A DNA stretch of 58,561 nt, taken from positions 1-58,561 of the forward strand of contig CAYUIS010000013.1 of the NCBI GenBank assembly GCA_964444825.1. Reading direction: 5' to 3'. This DNA comes from CAYUIS01 sp964444825. GTDB lineage: Bacteria > Chloroflexota > Anaerolineae > B4-G1. The position numbers were made by a program, and so were the translations under genes. The stretch's first letter is position 1. Each line of letters begins with the position of its first letter. The notes beneath the pieces were generated by a model, which saw nothing but the letters and a program-made list of their open reading frames with translations, had not been told where the DNA came from and did no database searches. Shown one piece after another: positions 17,501-27,164 of the stretch.

Positions 17501-18290
17501 CGGTTGCGCGCGCTTCCAGCTCGGCGCGAACGATATCCAGTTGAAACGGTTTGTCCACGTCCATTCCCACCTCGGCATAGGGGAAAGGGATCGCCCGTCC
17601 ACGTATGTTGAGCACTCGGCTGATGCGTCGTTCGGCATCGGACAGAGATAGACGGCGGGTGAGGAGTCTCAGGAAGAGCCCCAGACCAACCAACCGGGCC
17701 TGTCGCAAGGGATTCTTGCGTGCTGCGGCCAGACTCTCCCACAGGTCCCGCTGGCCAATGGCGATACTCGGGCGGACGAGTATGAGATCGCCACCAGCGA
17801 AATCTCCCTCGCGCAGGTGGACGTAGCTACGACGTGATTCAGGGAAGCGTCCCTCCATCACCGAGCGCTCGACGACGCTGTAGTATAGGTCGTGATCGGT
17901 CTTGAAGCATTCTTCGATCAAGACATCCACGATGGGGGCTGTGATAGTGGGCAAGTCAGAGGTACAAAGAAGTACCGCGTCCAGATCGGGATAATGACTC
18001 AGTGCATATTGGAGACCGGCCTCCGCATTGCCTATGATATCACCAGCATCAGGTACATGCTCGATGGGTACAGGGAATTGCACGGCAGCGGTGGGATCAA
18101 GTGCGACGATGACAAAGTGCTTCACGTAGCGGGAGGCAGCCAGAGCGTCGACTACATGCGCAATCATCGGCTTACCGGCGATAGGGATTAGGGCCTTTGA
18201 CTTGCCCTGGGCATACTCAGCCAACGGATCATCCTCGCTGGGACTCCAACCAGCTGAGATGACGGCTACGATCTTCAAATCTCCGTTCAT
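17490..18290 (-). CDS. Nucleotidyltransferase (GT-A fold, MobA/GlmU-like)
   Basis: A 266-residue protein whose N terminus has the NTP-transferase signature: an AVISAGW segment, then GKSKALIPIAGKPMIAHVVDAL, in which the Lys and the GKPMI motif mark the sugar-nucleotidyltransferase/MobA fold. A metal-binding acidic pair is likely in the VLLCTSDLPTI strand at about residues 105-115. The C-terminal half (from about 165) is specific and contains basic Arg/Leu-rich helices. The canonical GGxGTR loop is reduced, so the reaction is uncertain; transfer of a nucleotidyl group to a sugar- or alcohol-phosphate is most likely. It is 19 bases downstream of the next gene and overlaps PAP2. Confidence 0.75.
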   Translation of the reverse strand: MNGDLKIVAVISAGWSPSEDDPLAEYAQGKSKALIPIAGKPMIAHVVDALAASRYVKHFVIVALDPTAAVQFPVPIEHVPDAGDIIGNAEAGLQYALSHYPDLDAVLLCTSDLPTITAPIVDVLIEECFKTDHDLYYSVVERSVMEGRFPESRRSYVHLREGDFAGGDLILVRPSIAIGQRDLWESLAAARKNPLRQARLVGLGLFLRLLTRRLSLSDAERRISRVLNIRGRAIPFPYAEVGMDVDKPFQLDIVRAELEARATDAS

Positions 18291-18309
18291 CTTGACTCCT
18301 CTCTGACCG

Positions 18310-19212
18310 CTATTTATCCAAAGGCTGGATTGTGGGCTTCAGATCGAGTTTCTCCAGCATGTCCTGGAGTTCGTCGGTAGTGAGAGGACGGCCCTTTTGC
18401 GCCACGGCGACGAGGGCTGCTTCCATCATATTGGTGCCGAAGGAACGTCCCTCTAGACGTGGCGTGGAGGTTACCAGGTAGCGCACCCCACGTTGACGAA
18501 AGTCTTCGACGTCAGTTGGAGTGGTCGTGTTGGTGGCGACGACCTTTCCGTCGAGGCGTGCGGGCATGTGGCGCTTGATGTAGAGACAGTCACCGCTGAG
18601 CACGGTGGCCCAGGCATACCAGTTACCGAACTTTGGTACAATCTCTTCCTGCTTCTCCCCAGTAGGATAGAGGAACTCTAATGGCAACCGACCGGCGATC
18701 GGGGCGATGATTCGAGCTATGAAGCGCAGTCCACGCAGCGAGCGAATGGGGACGGGAATACCCAAAGCGAATCCCAGGTCACCGAAAATGATCTCATAGC
18801 CCGCTTCGTCAAAGGAAACGGCGCTGCCGTAGCGATCCACCCCTGCGGTGATGAGCACTCGCTTGGGCTGAACCTCGTCTCCAATCTCCTGCTCGATGAA
18901 CTGGGCGATACCGCGCTCCAGGGTCAGCTTGAGCCCACCGCCGTCTACGACTGGCGTCTGCTTGACACCAGCAACCAGTTTCTGTGCATCGTAGAGAGGA
19001 TAGTAACGACCGGCGACGTTCAGACCCAGATCAATCCCTCCTACCCCAAAGGCATCAACTTTCCCATCTAGATCATTGTACAACTGGATGGCTTTCTCCA
19101 TGTCACCATCAGTACCGATGCGCTCGATGGTGATCTCTTCACCGAACAGCGTGATAGTGACTTTCTTGTCTCTCGTAGCACTCCCCAGGCTGACACTGAC
19201 GGCTCGTTTCAT
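18310..19212 (-). CDS. Conserved protein, quinate 5-dehydrogenase-like annotation group, function unclear
   Basis: 300 residues from ATG 19212 (GCGAGGT just upstream; an upstream start at 19239 is weaker). The N terminus KRAVSVSLGSATRDK, the segment IERIGTDGDMEKA and the Gly-rich VDAFGVGGIDLGL recall proteins in Thermus and Chloroflexota that databases often label quinate/shikimate 5-dehydrogenase. I do not see a standard NAD-binding Rossmann motif that would prove dehydrogenase activity. A glycine/alanine-rich central segment (LGFALGIPVPI) may touch the membrane. It lies between the dehydrogenase and nucleotidyltransferase genes in the same direction. Treat the enzyme name as unproven. Confidence 0.6.
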   Translation of the reverse strand: MKRAVSVSLGSATRDKKVTITLFGEEITIERIGTDGDMEKAIQLYNDLDGKVDAFGVGGIDLGLNVAGRYYPLYDAQKLVAGVKQTPVVDGGGLKLTLERGIAQFIEQEIGDEVQPKRVLITAGVDRYGSAVSFDEAGYEIIFGDLGFALGIPVPIRSLRGLRFIARIIAPIAGRLPLEFLYPTGEKQEEIVPKFGNWYAWATVLSGDCLYIKRHMPARLDGKVVATNTTTPTDVEDFRQRGVRYLVTSTPRLEGRSFGTNMMEAALVAVAQKGRPLTTDELQDMLEKLDLKPTIQPLDK

Positions 19213-19295
19213 TGGATGTACCTCGCTTTTGGTCTCCACCCGCGATTCCCTCTGACGGTGGAGCTACCTCTGTGGGGGCCGACACACGACCAATG

Positions 19296-20414
19296 CTACA
19301 TTCGATCTGCCACCGCCGCCGCGACCTCCAGCGTGGTGTTGTCTCCGCCTAGATCGTAGGTGCGTGTCTTCCCTTCAGCAATGACGTCGGCAATAGCCTG
19401 GTCCAACACCTGCGCTATCTCAGCTTCCCCCAACCAGTCGAGCATCAATTTAACCGCCAGGAGCATCGCGGTGGGATTGGACTTGTAGAGCCCTGCGTAT
19501 TTGGGGGCCGACCCGTGGGTTGGTTCAAAGACGGCAAACTCATCGCCGATGTTACCACTGGAGGCAAATCCCAGGCCTCCCACCAACTGGGCCGCCAGGT
19601 CGGAGACGATGTCACCGAACATATTGCTAGAAACCATCACGCCATAGTCCTCGGGGTTCTTGACCATCCACATGACCATCGCATCCACGTTCGTCTCCCA
19701 CATCTCGATGCCTGGATACTCGGCTGCGATCTTTCGCGCCTCCCGCACCATCAACCCGGAGGTCTCGCGGATGACGTTAGGCTTCTCGACCACGGTGACG
19801 GTGGGATAGCCGTGTTTCTGGGCATACTCGAAGGCGGCCCGGACGATACGGCGGCAGCCCGCGCGGGTAAAGATGCGGCAGGAGAGGGCAATGTCCTCCG
19901 AGGACGTACCCTCAAAAGCGGCCATACCGGGGCTGTGGGCCTCCAAGGCCTCCCGCACCTGCTCTGGCAAGGGGTGAAACTCGACACCGGCATAGAGGCC
20001 CTGGGTATTCTCGCGGAAGACGACCATATCGATGTCGTCGCGGTAGTTGAGAGGATTCCCCTTAAAGGCCTTGCATGGGCGCAGGTTGGTGTAGAGGTCG
20101 AACATCTGGCGCATTCGCACGATCGGACTGCGATAGGTGAGCCCTTTGCCCTGCAGCTCGGGGATCAACTCCGCCATGGCTTCCTCCTTGGGTTTGGAGG
20201 TGATAGCCGCAAACAGGGCGCAGTCGCACGTCTTTAAGGTGTCGACAGTGCGCTGGGGTAACGGTTCGCCCTCTTTGCACCAGAATTCCCAACCGATGTC
20301 GGCGGGAACATACTCGGCGTCGAGGGCAATCTTATCGAGCACGATCTGGGCAGCTTCCATTACATCTTTGCCGATGCCATCGCCGGGCATCAGCGCGATA
20401 CGGTACTTGGGCAT
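19296..20414 (-). CDS. Isocitrate/isopropylmalate dehydrogenase family enzyme
   Basis: A 372-residue beta-decarboxylating dehydrogenase that oxidises a 2-hydroxy acid with NAD(P) and Mg2+. Family motifs in order are LMPGDGIGKDV, the substrate-binding TNLRPCKAF, the catalytic Tyr segment FRENTQGLYAGVE, the Lys in VEKPNVIRETSGL, Asp in ETNVDAMVMW and SNMFGDIVSDLAAQLVGGLG, and the cofactor loop FEPTHGSAPKYAG. The ATG at 20414 follows AAGGAGG by five bases. Residues separating isocitrate, isopropylmalate and homoisocitrate enzymes cannot be resolved by eye, and no leu genes are nearby, so the substrate is left open. Confidence 0.88.
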   Translation of the reverse strand: MPKYRIALMPGDGIGKDVMEAAQIVLDKIALDAEYVPADIGWEFWCKEGEPLPQRTVDTLKTCDCALFAAITSKPKEEAMAELIPELQGKGLTYRSPIVRMRQMFDLYTNLRPCKAFKGNPLNYRDDIDMVVFRENTQGLYAGVEFHPLPEQVREALEAHSPGMAAFEGTSSEDIALSCRIFTRAGCRRIVRAAFEYAQKHGYPTVTVVEKPNVIRETSGLMVREARKIAAEYPGIEMWETNVDAMVMWMVKNPEDYGVMVSSNMFGDIVSDLAAQLVGGLGFASSGNIGDEFAVFEPTHGSAPKYAGLYKSNPTAMLLAVKLMLDWLGEAEIAQVLDQAIADVIAEGKTRTYDLGGDNTTLEVAAAVADRM

Positions 20415-20451
20415 TGTGCCTCCTTCGGATAAACGTAGATTTAGTGATGCT

Positions 20452-20480
20452 ATTTTACTTGATGGTCGCGGATAGAGCAA
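20452..20480 (-). promoter_or_regulatory. Promoter of the dehydrogenase operon
   Basis: On the minus strand, TTGCTC (20480-20475), a 17-base spacer and TAAAAT (20457-20452). It drives the dehydrogenase and probably the three genes after it. It ends six bases before the assembly gap, so any upstream control sites are missing. Confidence 0.6.
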
Positions 20481-20485
20481 GCCGC

Positions 20486-20585
20486 NNNNNNNNNNNNNNN
20501 NNNNNNNNNNNNNNNNNNNNNNNNNNNNNNNNNNNNNNNNNNNNNNNNNNNNNNNNNNNNNNNNNNNNNNNNNNNNNNNNNNNNN
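20486..20585. other. Assembly gap (100 N)
   Basis: Exactly 100 undetermined bases, the usual placeholder for a scaffold join of unknown length. The true distance between the large secreted protein and the dehydrogenase promoter is unknown. Confidence 0.99.
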
Positions 20586-23500
20586 TACGAAGAGGCGAAG
20601 CTGCGCATCACCAACGGCAGGTAGATGCGCCGCCCTCCCAGGCGGGTTATCAGCGTGGCAGCATCGCTCTTTGTGGGGTCGCCCTGCGACGTAGCGGTGA
20701 TGATGATGGTGCTACTGATCCCACCCAGGGTGCCTGGCGGAATCCCGACGTAGACGTCCACGTCGGTTCCCATCCCACTCCCCAGGCTCAGCGTACGTGA
20801 ATAGGTCACCGTCCAGGCGATGGGGCCGTCGTGGTCTAGTCCTATCACATCGGGCACGTTGCCTGTGTTGGTGACGCGTAGTGTGTAGCTGATCGTCTCG
20901 CCAGGGTTCCCAACACCCGTGATGGTGTGGGGCGAGATCGCCACGCCCCGCGTGATCGTCTGGGTTGTGGCGATGGTGGTTAGGGCTGAGCTGTCCGTTG
21001 CAGCCCCTCCTACCTTCTGAGATATGGCCGTGATGGTCACGACGTCTTGGGTCCCGCTGACGGTGCCGCTGGGGATCGTGATGTAGAACTGGAAGCTCTC
21101 ATCCTCCCACGGAGCTATCGGCCCGGCGGTGTTGGTGGAGATGGACTTGGGCCAGAGAGAGAAAGTGTAGGCCAAGTTGTAGGTGTCGGTGACGTTGCCG
21201 TCGTTGTATGCGTAGAGGGTGTAGGTCACCGTCTTTGACGGATTGTCCGTCAGGCTGGCGCTGGGCGGTTCCAGGCGCACAGCATAGTCGTCCAGGACCG
21301 TCGTGGTAAAGACCGAGGTGTCGGAGACCGTCGGACTGGCGACGGATTGAGCGGTGATCGACGCCCGGTCGAAGGTGGAACCAATGGCGCTGCCCGGTAT
21401 CGTGACTGAAACATAGAATGTGGCGGTGACGTTCGGGTTCAGCGGACCGACGTCGCTGGTGGAGAGGGCGGTGGGCCAATCATCACCCGCCGTCGACAGG
21501 GTGAAGGTGTCAGGGACGTTGCCTCCATTCTGTACAGTGAAGGTAAAGACCACCGTGGACTCATTGTCACCAGCGCCCTGGGCCGTATTGGGCATCAGGT
21601 TGACACCATAGCTTGGTGGAACGATGGCCGTCGTCGTCAGCACCGACGAATCGGAGGAGCCGGTTCCCTGGGCCACAATCGTTGCCACGTCAGAGTCGCC
21701 GTGGGTGGCGGTGCTGGGGACGGTCACTGTGACGACAACCTGCCTGCTCATCCCACTTCCGAGCGACACACTGCCCGGACTCACGGCCGTGGGCCAGTTG
21801 TAGCCGCTGGCTCCCAGACTGACCGTGTCGGCGACGTTGCTGGTGTTGGTCACCGTTAGCTGGTAGACGACGTCGGTACCAGCGTTGCCGTTGTGCGCAT
21901 CGGTGGGTGGTGCAAGCTCCATGCCTCGGGTGATGGGTTGGGTCGTAGCGGTTGTGGTCAGCACCGAGGTATCGCTCTTGGATGGATCGTGCTGAGAGGT
22001 GGCGGTAATGGTAGCACGGCTCCAATCACCGTCGCTCACACCACTGGATGGGATCTGTACCGAAACCGTGAACTGCTGGCTCCCACCGCCTGGCACCGGC
22101 CCAACGGCTACCGGCAGAGTTGTCGTCCACGGCTCGTTGGAGATGGTGGCGGTAATGTCGTAGGTGTCCGCCACGTTGCCGGTGTTGTGGACGGTCATCG
22201 TGTGCACGACCAGAGCGCCGAGAGCGTCCGTCCGCTGGGCAACGGGTGGCGCTAGATTTACGCCGTATGCCCGCACAAAGACGACGGTACTGGTGTACGC
22301 TTGCCCACAATCATTGGTCACTGTCAGGTAGACGGTATGGTTGCCTCCAGTCGCAAAAGCGTGGGTCACGGTGAGACCGGTATCAGACCACCCATCGGAG
22401 GCAGTCCAGTCGTACGTGATAAGCCCACTGCCGGCGCCAGTGGTGGCGGTGAAGAGGATGCTCTGGTTGACCCCGGGATCGGAGGGCGTGTACTGGATGG
22501 ACACGTTGTCTACCGGCTCGCAGACGGAGATGGTCTCGCTGTACACATCATAGTTACAGGTGTTGCTGGCGGTCATCCAGACGGTATAGGGGCCGGCGTT
22601 GCCGTACGTGTAGGACACTGGACTGCCGCTAGGAGGGGCGGGTCCGCTAGGATCGCCCAAGTCCCACCTGTAAGCCACGGGTGCGCCCTTTGTCACTCTC
22701 CCGGTAAAGGTGACCGGTTGGCTGACGACCGGCACCGGCGGTGTATACGTAAAGAAAGCCCCAGCGGGAGGGACACATACGTCAAAGCCCTGTTCGGCCT
22801 CGTCGTTGGATGGATCGTGATCGGGAGCGAGCGTCGCGATCTCCGCCGTGTTGGTGTAGCGCCCGCCGGTGATCAGGTTCGGATCTACCTGGGCGCTGAT
22901 GGTGATACGGCCCTGGCTCCCTACCGTCAGATCGCCCGCGCTCCAGGCAAAGGTGGACCCCCCGACCGGAGTGAGCAGTCCTCCATAGTTGTTGGAGTAA
23001 CTGGTCGAGACTCCTGTGGTGGTCAGCGGCGGCACGGGTATGAGGTCGGTGATGATCACCGAGGCGGCGGTGGCCGGACCGGCGTTAGCATAGTCCAGGG
23101 TGAAGGTGATCCAATCGCCGGGCCTGAGCACAGTGGCCAGCGTCCCCATCGTCTTGCCGATGACCACGTCCGCTGTCTGGACGGTGAAAGAGGCGGAGGA
23201 GGAGTTGGGCATAGGCGGGATCTGGTACTGTTCCTGTGAGGTGGTCGTGATCTCGACGGTGTTGGTAAAAAGTGTCCTGTCCGGCCAACTCAGACCAGGA
23301 TCTACCTGGGCGGTGACGGTGATGAGGCCGCCCTCCATCCAGGCCAGGGTTCCGGCGGTCCAGGTGTAGGTATCGTGCGCCGCCAGTGTGCCTGGGTAAT
23401 AGAGATCGTAGGTGTAGGTGATGTTGGTCAGGCCAGCAGGGAGCACGTCTGAGATGACGACGTTCTCAGCGGGCAGAGAGCCGGAATTGACGAAAAAGAT

Positions 23501-26311
23501 GTTAAAGGTAACCCAATCCCCGGGTACGACAGTCGTGGGAGTAACGCGCTTGGCAACGTACAGGTCAGCAATGGGGGATACAGCAAGGGCCCAGTCTACT
23601 TCGGCCTGGACCGGGTCGAGGGTGGGCGCTGGTGCACCTTCCTGACCGTTCTGTCCCCAGAAATTCTCAATGTCAAGGTCCCAGAAGTCTGCGTACAGCT
23701 CCGGCCCCCATATGCCACCAGGGCTGTCGGTACCTACGACGTTATACACATCGTGGGAGATACTGCCGGCGTCATTGTGGTAGGTGAAGGGATGGCCAGG
23801 GATGGGGATGTGGGGGATGAGCCAACCGTTAGCAACGCGGCCCGTGTATTCGGGCCAACCAGGAAGACCAAGTGGACCTGTGTTCTGTCCGGCGTAGGGC
23901 CAGCTCTGCTCGATGCGGTCGAACCAGGGATCGGAGAAGGCCACAAAGCCACCCTGTTTGTCCACGCCTGGCAGGGTGACATAGTGCCCGCCAAGGCGCA
24001 CCCAGTCGCCGCTCTGGTTCTGCCAGAAACCCAGCAACAGGATCACGTCCTCGCTGACCTCGACCTCCTCGGCGACCCACCAGAAGTCGGGGCTCTGGAC
24101 CATCGTGATGACATAGCCCTGGCGCATGGTCAACGCTGGAACGTCTGAGGGAGCGACCTGCTGATTCTCCAGGTAAGTGTCGATTCCCAGGTACATGTTG
24201 GTGATGACGGTGCCAGAGCCCATCATATCTGTCCCAAAGTAGGTTGCTAGGTCCTCGACGAATTCACCAGCACTGCCAGGTCCCATCCAGGGTGTGTTCG
24301 GGTCGTCCACGTTGAGTGGGTCATGGTCATCCCACACACCTGCCGGGTCGTAGCTCTGTACCAGTGGATAGTTGTCGTTGGTCGGTATCGGCGGCTGTAG
24401 GGGGGGAGGTAGGGGTGGACCCAACGGCTGGGGCTCAAACTTGGAGTCGAACCACCACAGGGAGTTGGCTGCGGCCACGGGTCCACAGAATGTGTACCTT
24501 GCCGGTGGTCCGGGAGGCACGCACATAGGTCCCCAGCAGTCCTGCTTCTGGTCAAAGTCGGGAACGCCGTTAGGTGCATAGTCCTGCCACGGTTGCCAGA
24601 CGCCTTGCACCTCGTGTTCGCCCTCGGACAACCACTCCCCGCTCGACTTCCAGTCGAACCGCGAGACGGCGAGGGCGAACTCAACCTCGACCTGAGTAGG
24701 GCCGCCACTCCAGGGGAGCATGTCGATATCGGGATGGGGATTGGCGCCAAGGAAGGGCACAGGTTCGAATGCCAGGGGGTATCCTTCCGGTCCCCAAGTG
24801 CCACCTGGACTGTTCGTGTCCACCACTATGTAGACATCGTGAGATATGTTTCCGGCATCGTTGTGGGTATCTCGGGCATGGCCAGGGATGGGTTGGTGCG
24901 GGAGAATCGTACCGCTGAGCACCCGCCCTGGAGGGATTATGCCGATTCCATTCTCAGTCGCGTCCAGATAGGGGTCACTGAAGGCGATCAGGCGTGCCGC
25001 CGCGTCTACCCCGGCCACGTCTACATAGTGTCCGCCGACGCGTGCCCAGTAGCCAGGTGGGTCCACCCATTCGTAGAACCCCAGCAGCAGGATCACGTCC
25101 TCGCTGTACATCACCTCCTCGGCCACCCATTCGAAGGAGGGAGAGATCACCAGGGTGACGATGTAGTCATCCCATAGGCCGTGATTGCGCAGGTAATTCA
25201 GTGTTCCGGCGTGCATATCGGTGACTCTTGTGCCAGCCCAAGCACCGAATCCCTGGATATCATTGGTGTTGAAGTACATATTCGCCAGGTCATCTACCAG
25301 TGGGACCACATTCTGCGGATCGTGGTCATCCCATGCTCCCGCGGGATCATAGCTTGTCACCAGCCGGTAGGTGTCGCTGTATGGCCTGGGTGGGTGGTCT
25401 GGGGTCTCGAACTTAGAGTCGAACCACCACAGGGAGTTGGCTATCGCCACTGGGCCGCAGTGGGTGGAAACGGGCCCCATAGGGCCTGGTATTGCCCAGG
25501 CAGGATTCTGCGTCTGATCGAAGTCAGGCATGCCAGAGGGGGCATAGTCCTCCCACGGACCGGGCTTCCAGTAGAACATACTCCAATCGGAGGAGGAGAC
25601 CAGGGAACCCCACGTGTCAGGCTGGTTGAAGTCGGCGCCAGCGGGCCAGAAATAACCCTTGCTGTGGGTCGCTCCCAAAGCCAAACCAAGTTCTTTGAAG
25701 GCGCCAGGGGTGATGCCCAGCTTGTCGTACTGGATCGCAATCTCGGCCTGCCAGCCACCGCTGATCAGGTTGGTCGTGTAAGCGCCTGTCCAACTGACTG
25801 GTGTCGTGATCTGCAACCACGCACCACCTGTCGCTGTGTATTCCTGAGTAGTGCCGTCACCCCGAATGCGCAGCCAATAATCGTTGCCGTCCAGGTTGGT
25901 ATCGCCGTCCAAGTCGGTGTCCAGCAAGACATCGGCAAAGTTACTGGTGACGTTGGGATCGAACGCAGGCATATCAAAGGCGATGTGTAGGTGAGAGCCA
26001 GTCTGCCTAAGAAAGACCTCCACGTCGCCCCCGTAGCCAGGAAAGGTGACCTTGCCCGAACCAGCATACTCGCCGGGAGCGATGTAGCCGTCGATTGCTG
26101 GCGGAGGCCAGATTCTGGGCATACCGTAAGGAGCGTCAACTACGTCGTCGTCGCTGAGGTAGGGTGGGGGTAACATCAGCGGAGCAGCCGGAGCGCGTGG
26201 ATCTTCCTCCGCCATCACACGGACGGGACGTCCCGATGATAGGGCCACCATCAGAGCCGTCAGCACACCTATTGCCAGTGTTGCAGAGAGCAAGAGCTTG
26301 AGCGGTTTCAT
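20586..26311 (-). CDS. Giant secreted multidomain protein with two papain-like (C39-like) domains; C terminus runs into gap
   Basis: About 1908 residues are visible. The start is ATG 26311 or the ATG one codon earlier; AGGAGG lies just upstream. Order: signal peptide (1-35); a CBM9/DOMON-like beta-sandwich (about 75-200); two tandem papain-like domains (about 270-520 and 590-900), each with Cys in HCGPVAIANSLWWF or FCGPVAAANSLWWF, His in GGHYV and Asp in FSDP. Then come two DUF11 repeats, two PKD domains, and five repeats of about 110 residues of the kind found with S-layer and cell-surface proteins (NTGNVPDV motifs). The tail RRIYLPLVMRSFASS matches a C-terminal sequence common in Chloroflexota secreted proteins, so few residues should be missing. 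Substrate and localisation (surface or released) are inferred. Confidence 0.82.
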
Positions 26312-26494
26312 CATTTACCTCCTGGTGTCTGAAAAGTGAGACAGATCACTTTTGCGGGGCAGTGCACATATTCGCTCTGGAATCTCTCGATTCGTCTATC
26401 GGCTTCTGTGTCAGTATGTGGGTCAGGGGTACAAGTCTAACCGCGTGGTTGTCGGCAGTTGTCCAGGGTGTGGTGAAAAGGATATCTATAGTAC

Positions 26495-26523
26495 AAGATA
26501 GCACAAAATCCCCAGGCTGTCAA
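26495..26523 (-). promoter_or_regulatory. Extended -10 promoter of the giant secreted protein
   Basis: On the minus strand, TTGACA (26523-26518), a 17-base spacer ending TGC, and TATCTT (26500-26495). RNA would start near 26488, leaving a 5' leader of about 175 bases in which I see no other element. It is back-to-back with the redox-operon promoter (12 bases between -35 boxes). Confidence 0.8.
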
Positions 26524-26534
26524 TCGATTAGGAC

Positions 26535-26588
26535 TTGACAACTCCGGGATCTATGATATACTATACCCTAGTATTGTATTTAGGGGGT
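26535..26588 (+). promoter_or_regulatory. Promoter and putative CsoR-family operator of the redox operon
   Basis: TTGACA (26535-26540), a 16-base spacer and TATACT (26557-26562). Immediately downstream, ACCCTA (26565-26570) and TAGGGGGT (26581-26588) form an imperfect inverted repeat of the G-tract/AT-flanked type bound by CsoR/RcnR/FrmR-family repressors. The right arm also serves as the ribosome site of the first gene, so a bound repressor would cover the start of the transcript. The regulator encoded two genes later is the obvious candidate. Confidence 0.68.
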
Positions 26589-26594
26589 GGTGAT

Positions 26595-26792
26595 ATGCCA
26601 GTCTATGAGTACCGGTGCGAGGAATGTGATGAGCGATTCGAGTTGTTCGTCCGGTCGATGACCGAACAGAGCGCCTTCACATGTCCCGAATGTGGGAGTC
26701 AAAGGATCCGTAAGAACATATCGCTGTTTGGCGTCGGTAGTACCGGCGGGGGCGTAACGAGTGCCGCCTCGTGCGGCCCGGGTCCCGTCTGA
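26595..26792 (+). CDS. FmdB-type zinc-ribbon protein
   Basis: A 65-residue protein with a rubredoxin-like zinc ribbon: PVYEYRCEECDERFE and CPECGSQRIRK supply two CxxC pairs, the pattern of the FmdB/CxxC_CxxC_SSSS family. The C-terminal Gly/Ser/Ala tail, GVGSTGGGVTSAASCGPGPV, is typical in composition. Members are small putative regulatory proteins; their biochemical role is not established. The ATG at 26595 is preceded by GGGGGTGG, which is also part of the putative operator. It is the first gene of the redox operon and lies 46 bases before the CsoR-family gene. Confidence 0.85.
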   Translation: MPVYEYRCEECDERFELFVRSMTEQSAFTCPECGSQRIRKNISLFGVGSTGGGVTSAASCGPGPV

Positions 26793-26838
26793 GGGACGAA
26801 ACGTTAGGAGGCCGTGAGCCTCCAACAAGGAGGGCAAG

Positions 26839-27102
26839 GTGAGGTTGAACAATTCATCTGCCAAAGGCGATCTGCTTCGACGTTTACGACGACTTGAAGG
26901 CCAGGCACGTGGGGTGGCCAAGATGGTCGAGGACGACCGTGACTGCAACGAGATATTGCAGCAATTGTCCGCCGTTCGCTCAGCCGCCCATCAGGCGGTG
27001 GTAACGTTGGTGAGAGCCTACGCCGCTGAGTGTATGGTGTCGGGCAGCTCTCCCGAAGAGATCGCCGATGCGTTGGCAGTGGCTGTGTCGAGGCTTGGAT
27101 AG
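26839..27102 (+). CDS. CsoR/RcnR/FrmR-family repressor with CstR-like two-cysteine site
   Basis: An 87-residue all-helical DUF156 transcription factor. The DNA-binding/tetramer segment RRLRRLEGQARGVAKM and the core DCNEILQQLSAVRSA are diagnostic. The sensing positions are Cys36, Tyr61 and Cys65: the Cu(I) ligand His expected at 61 in CsoR is absent, while the two cysteines are 29 residues apart, as in the persulfide sensor CstR. A redox or sulfur signal is therefore more likely than copper, which fits the thiol-redox genes that follow. It begins at GTG 26839 after AAGGAGGG. It probably represses its own operon through the 26565-26588 repeat. Confidence 0.85.
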   Translation: MRLNNSSAKGDLLRRLRRLEGQARGVAKMVEDDRDCNEILQQLSAVRSAAHQAVVTLVRAYAAECMVSGSSPEEIADALAVAVSRLG

Positions 27103-27164
27103 CAATGACAGACGAGGCTCAGTTCGTATTGACATAAACATCAGCAAAAACAAAGGAGATAAAA

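Noticed and set aside
26839..27102. Copper-responsive CsoR
   Set aside because: The Cu(I) ligand His at position 61 is Tyr and no copper transporter is nearby.
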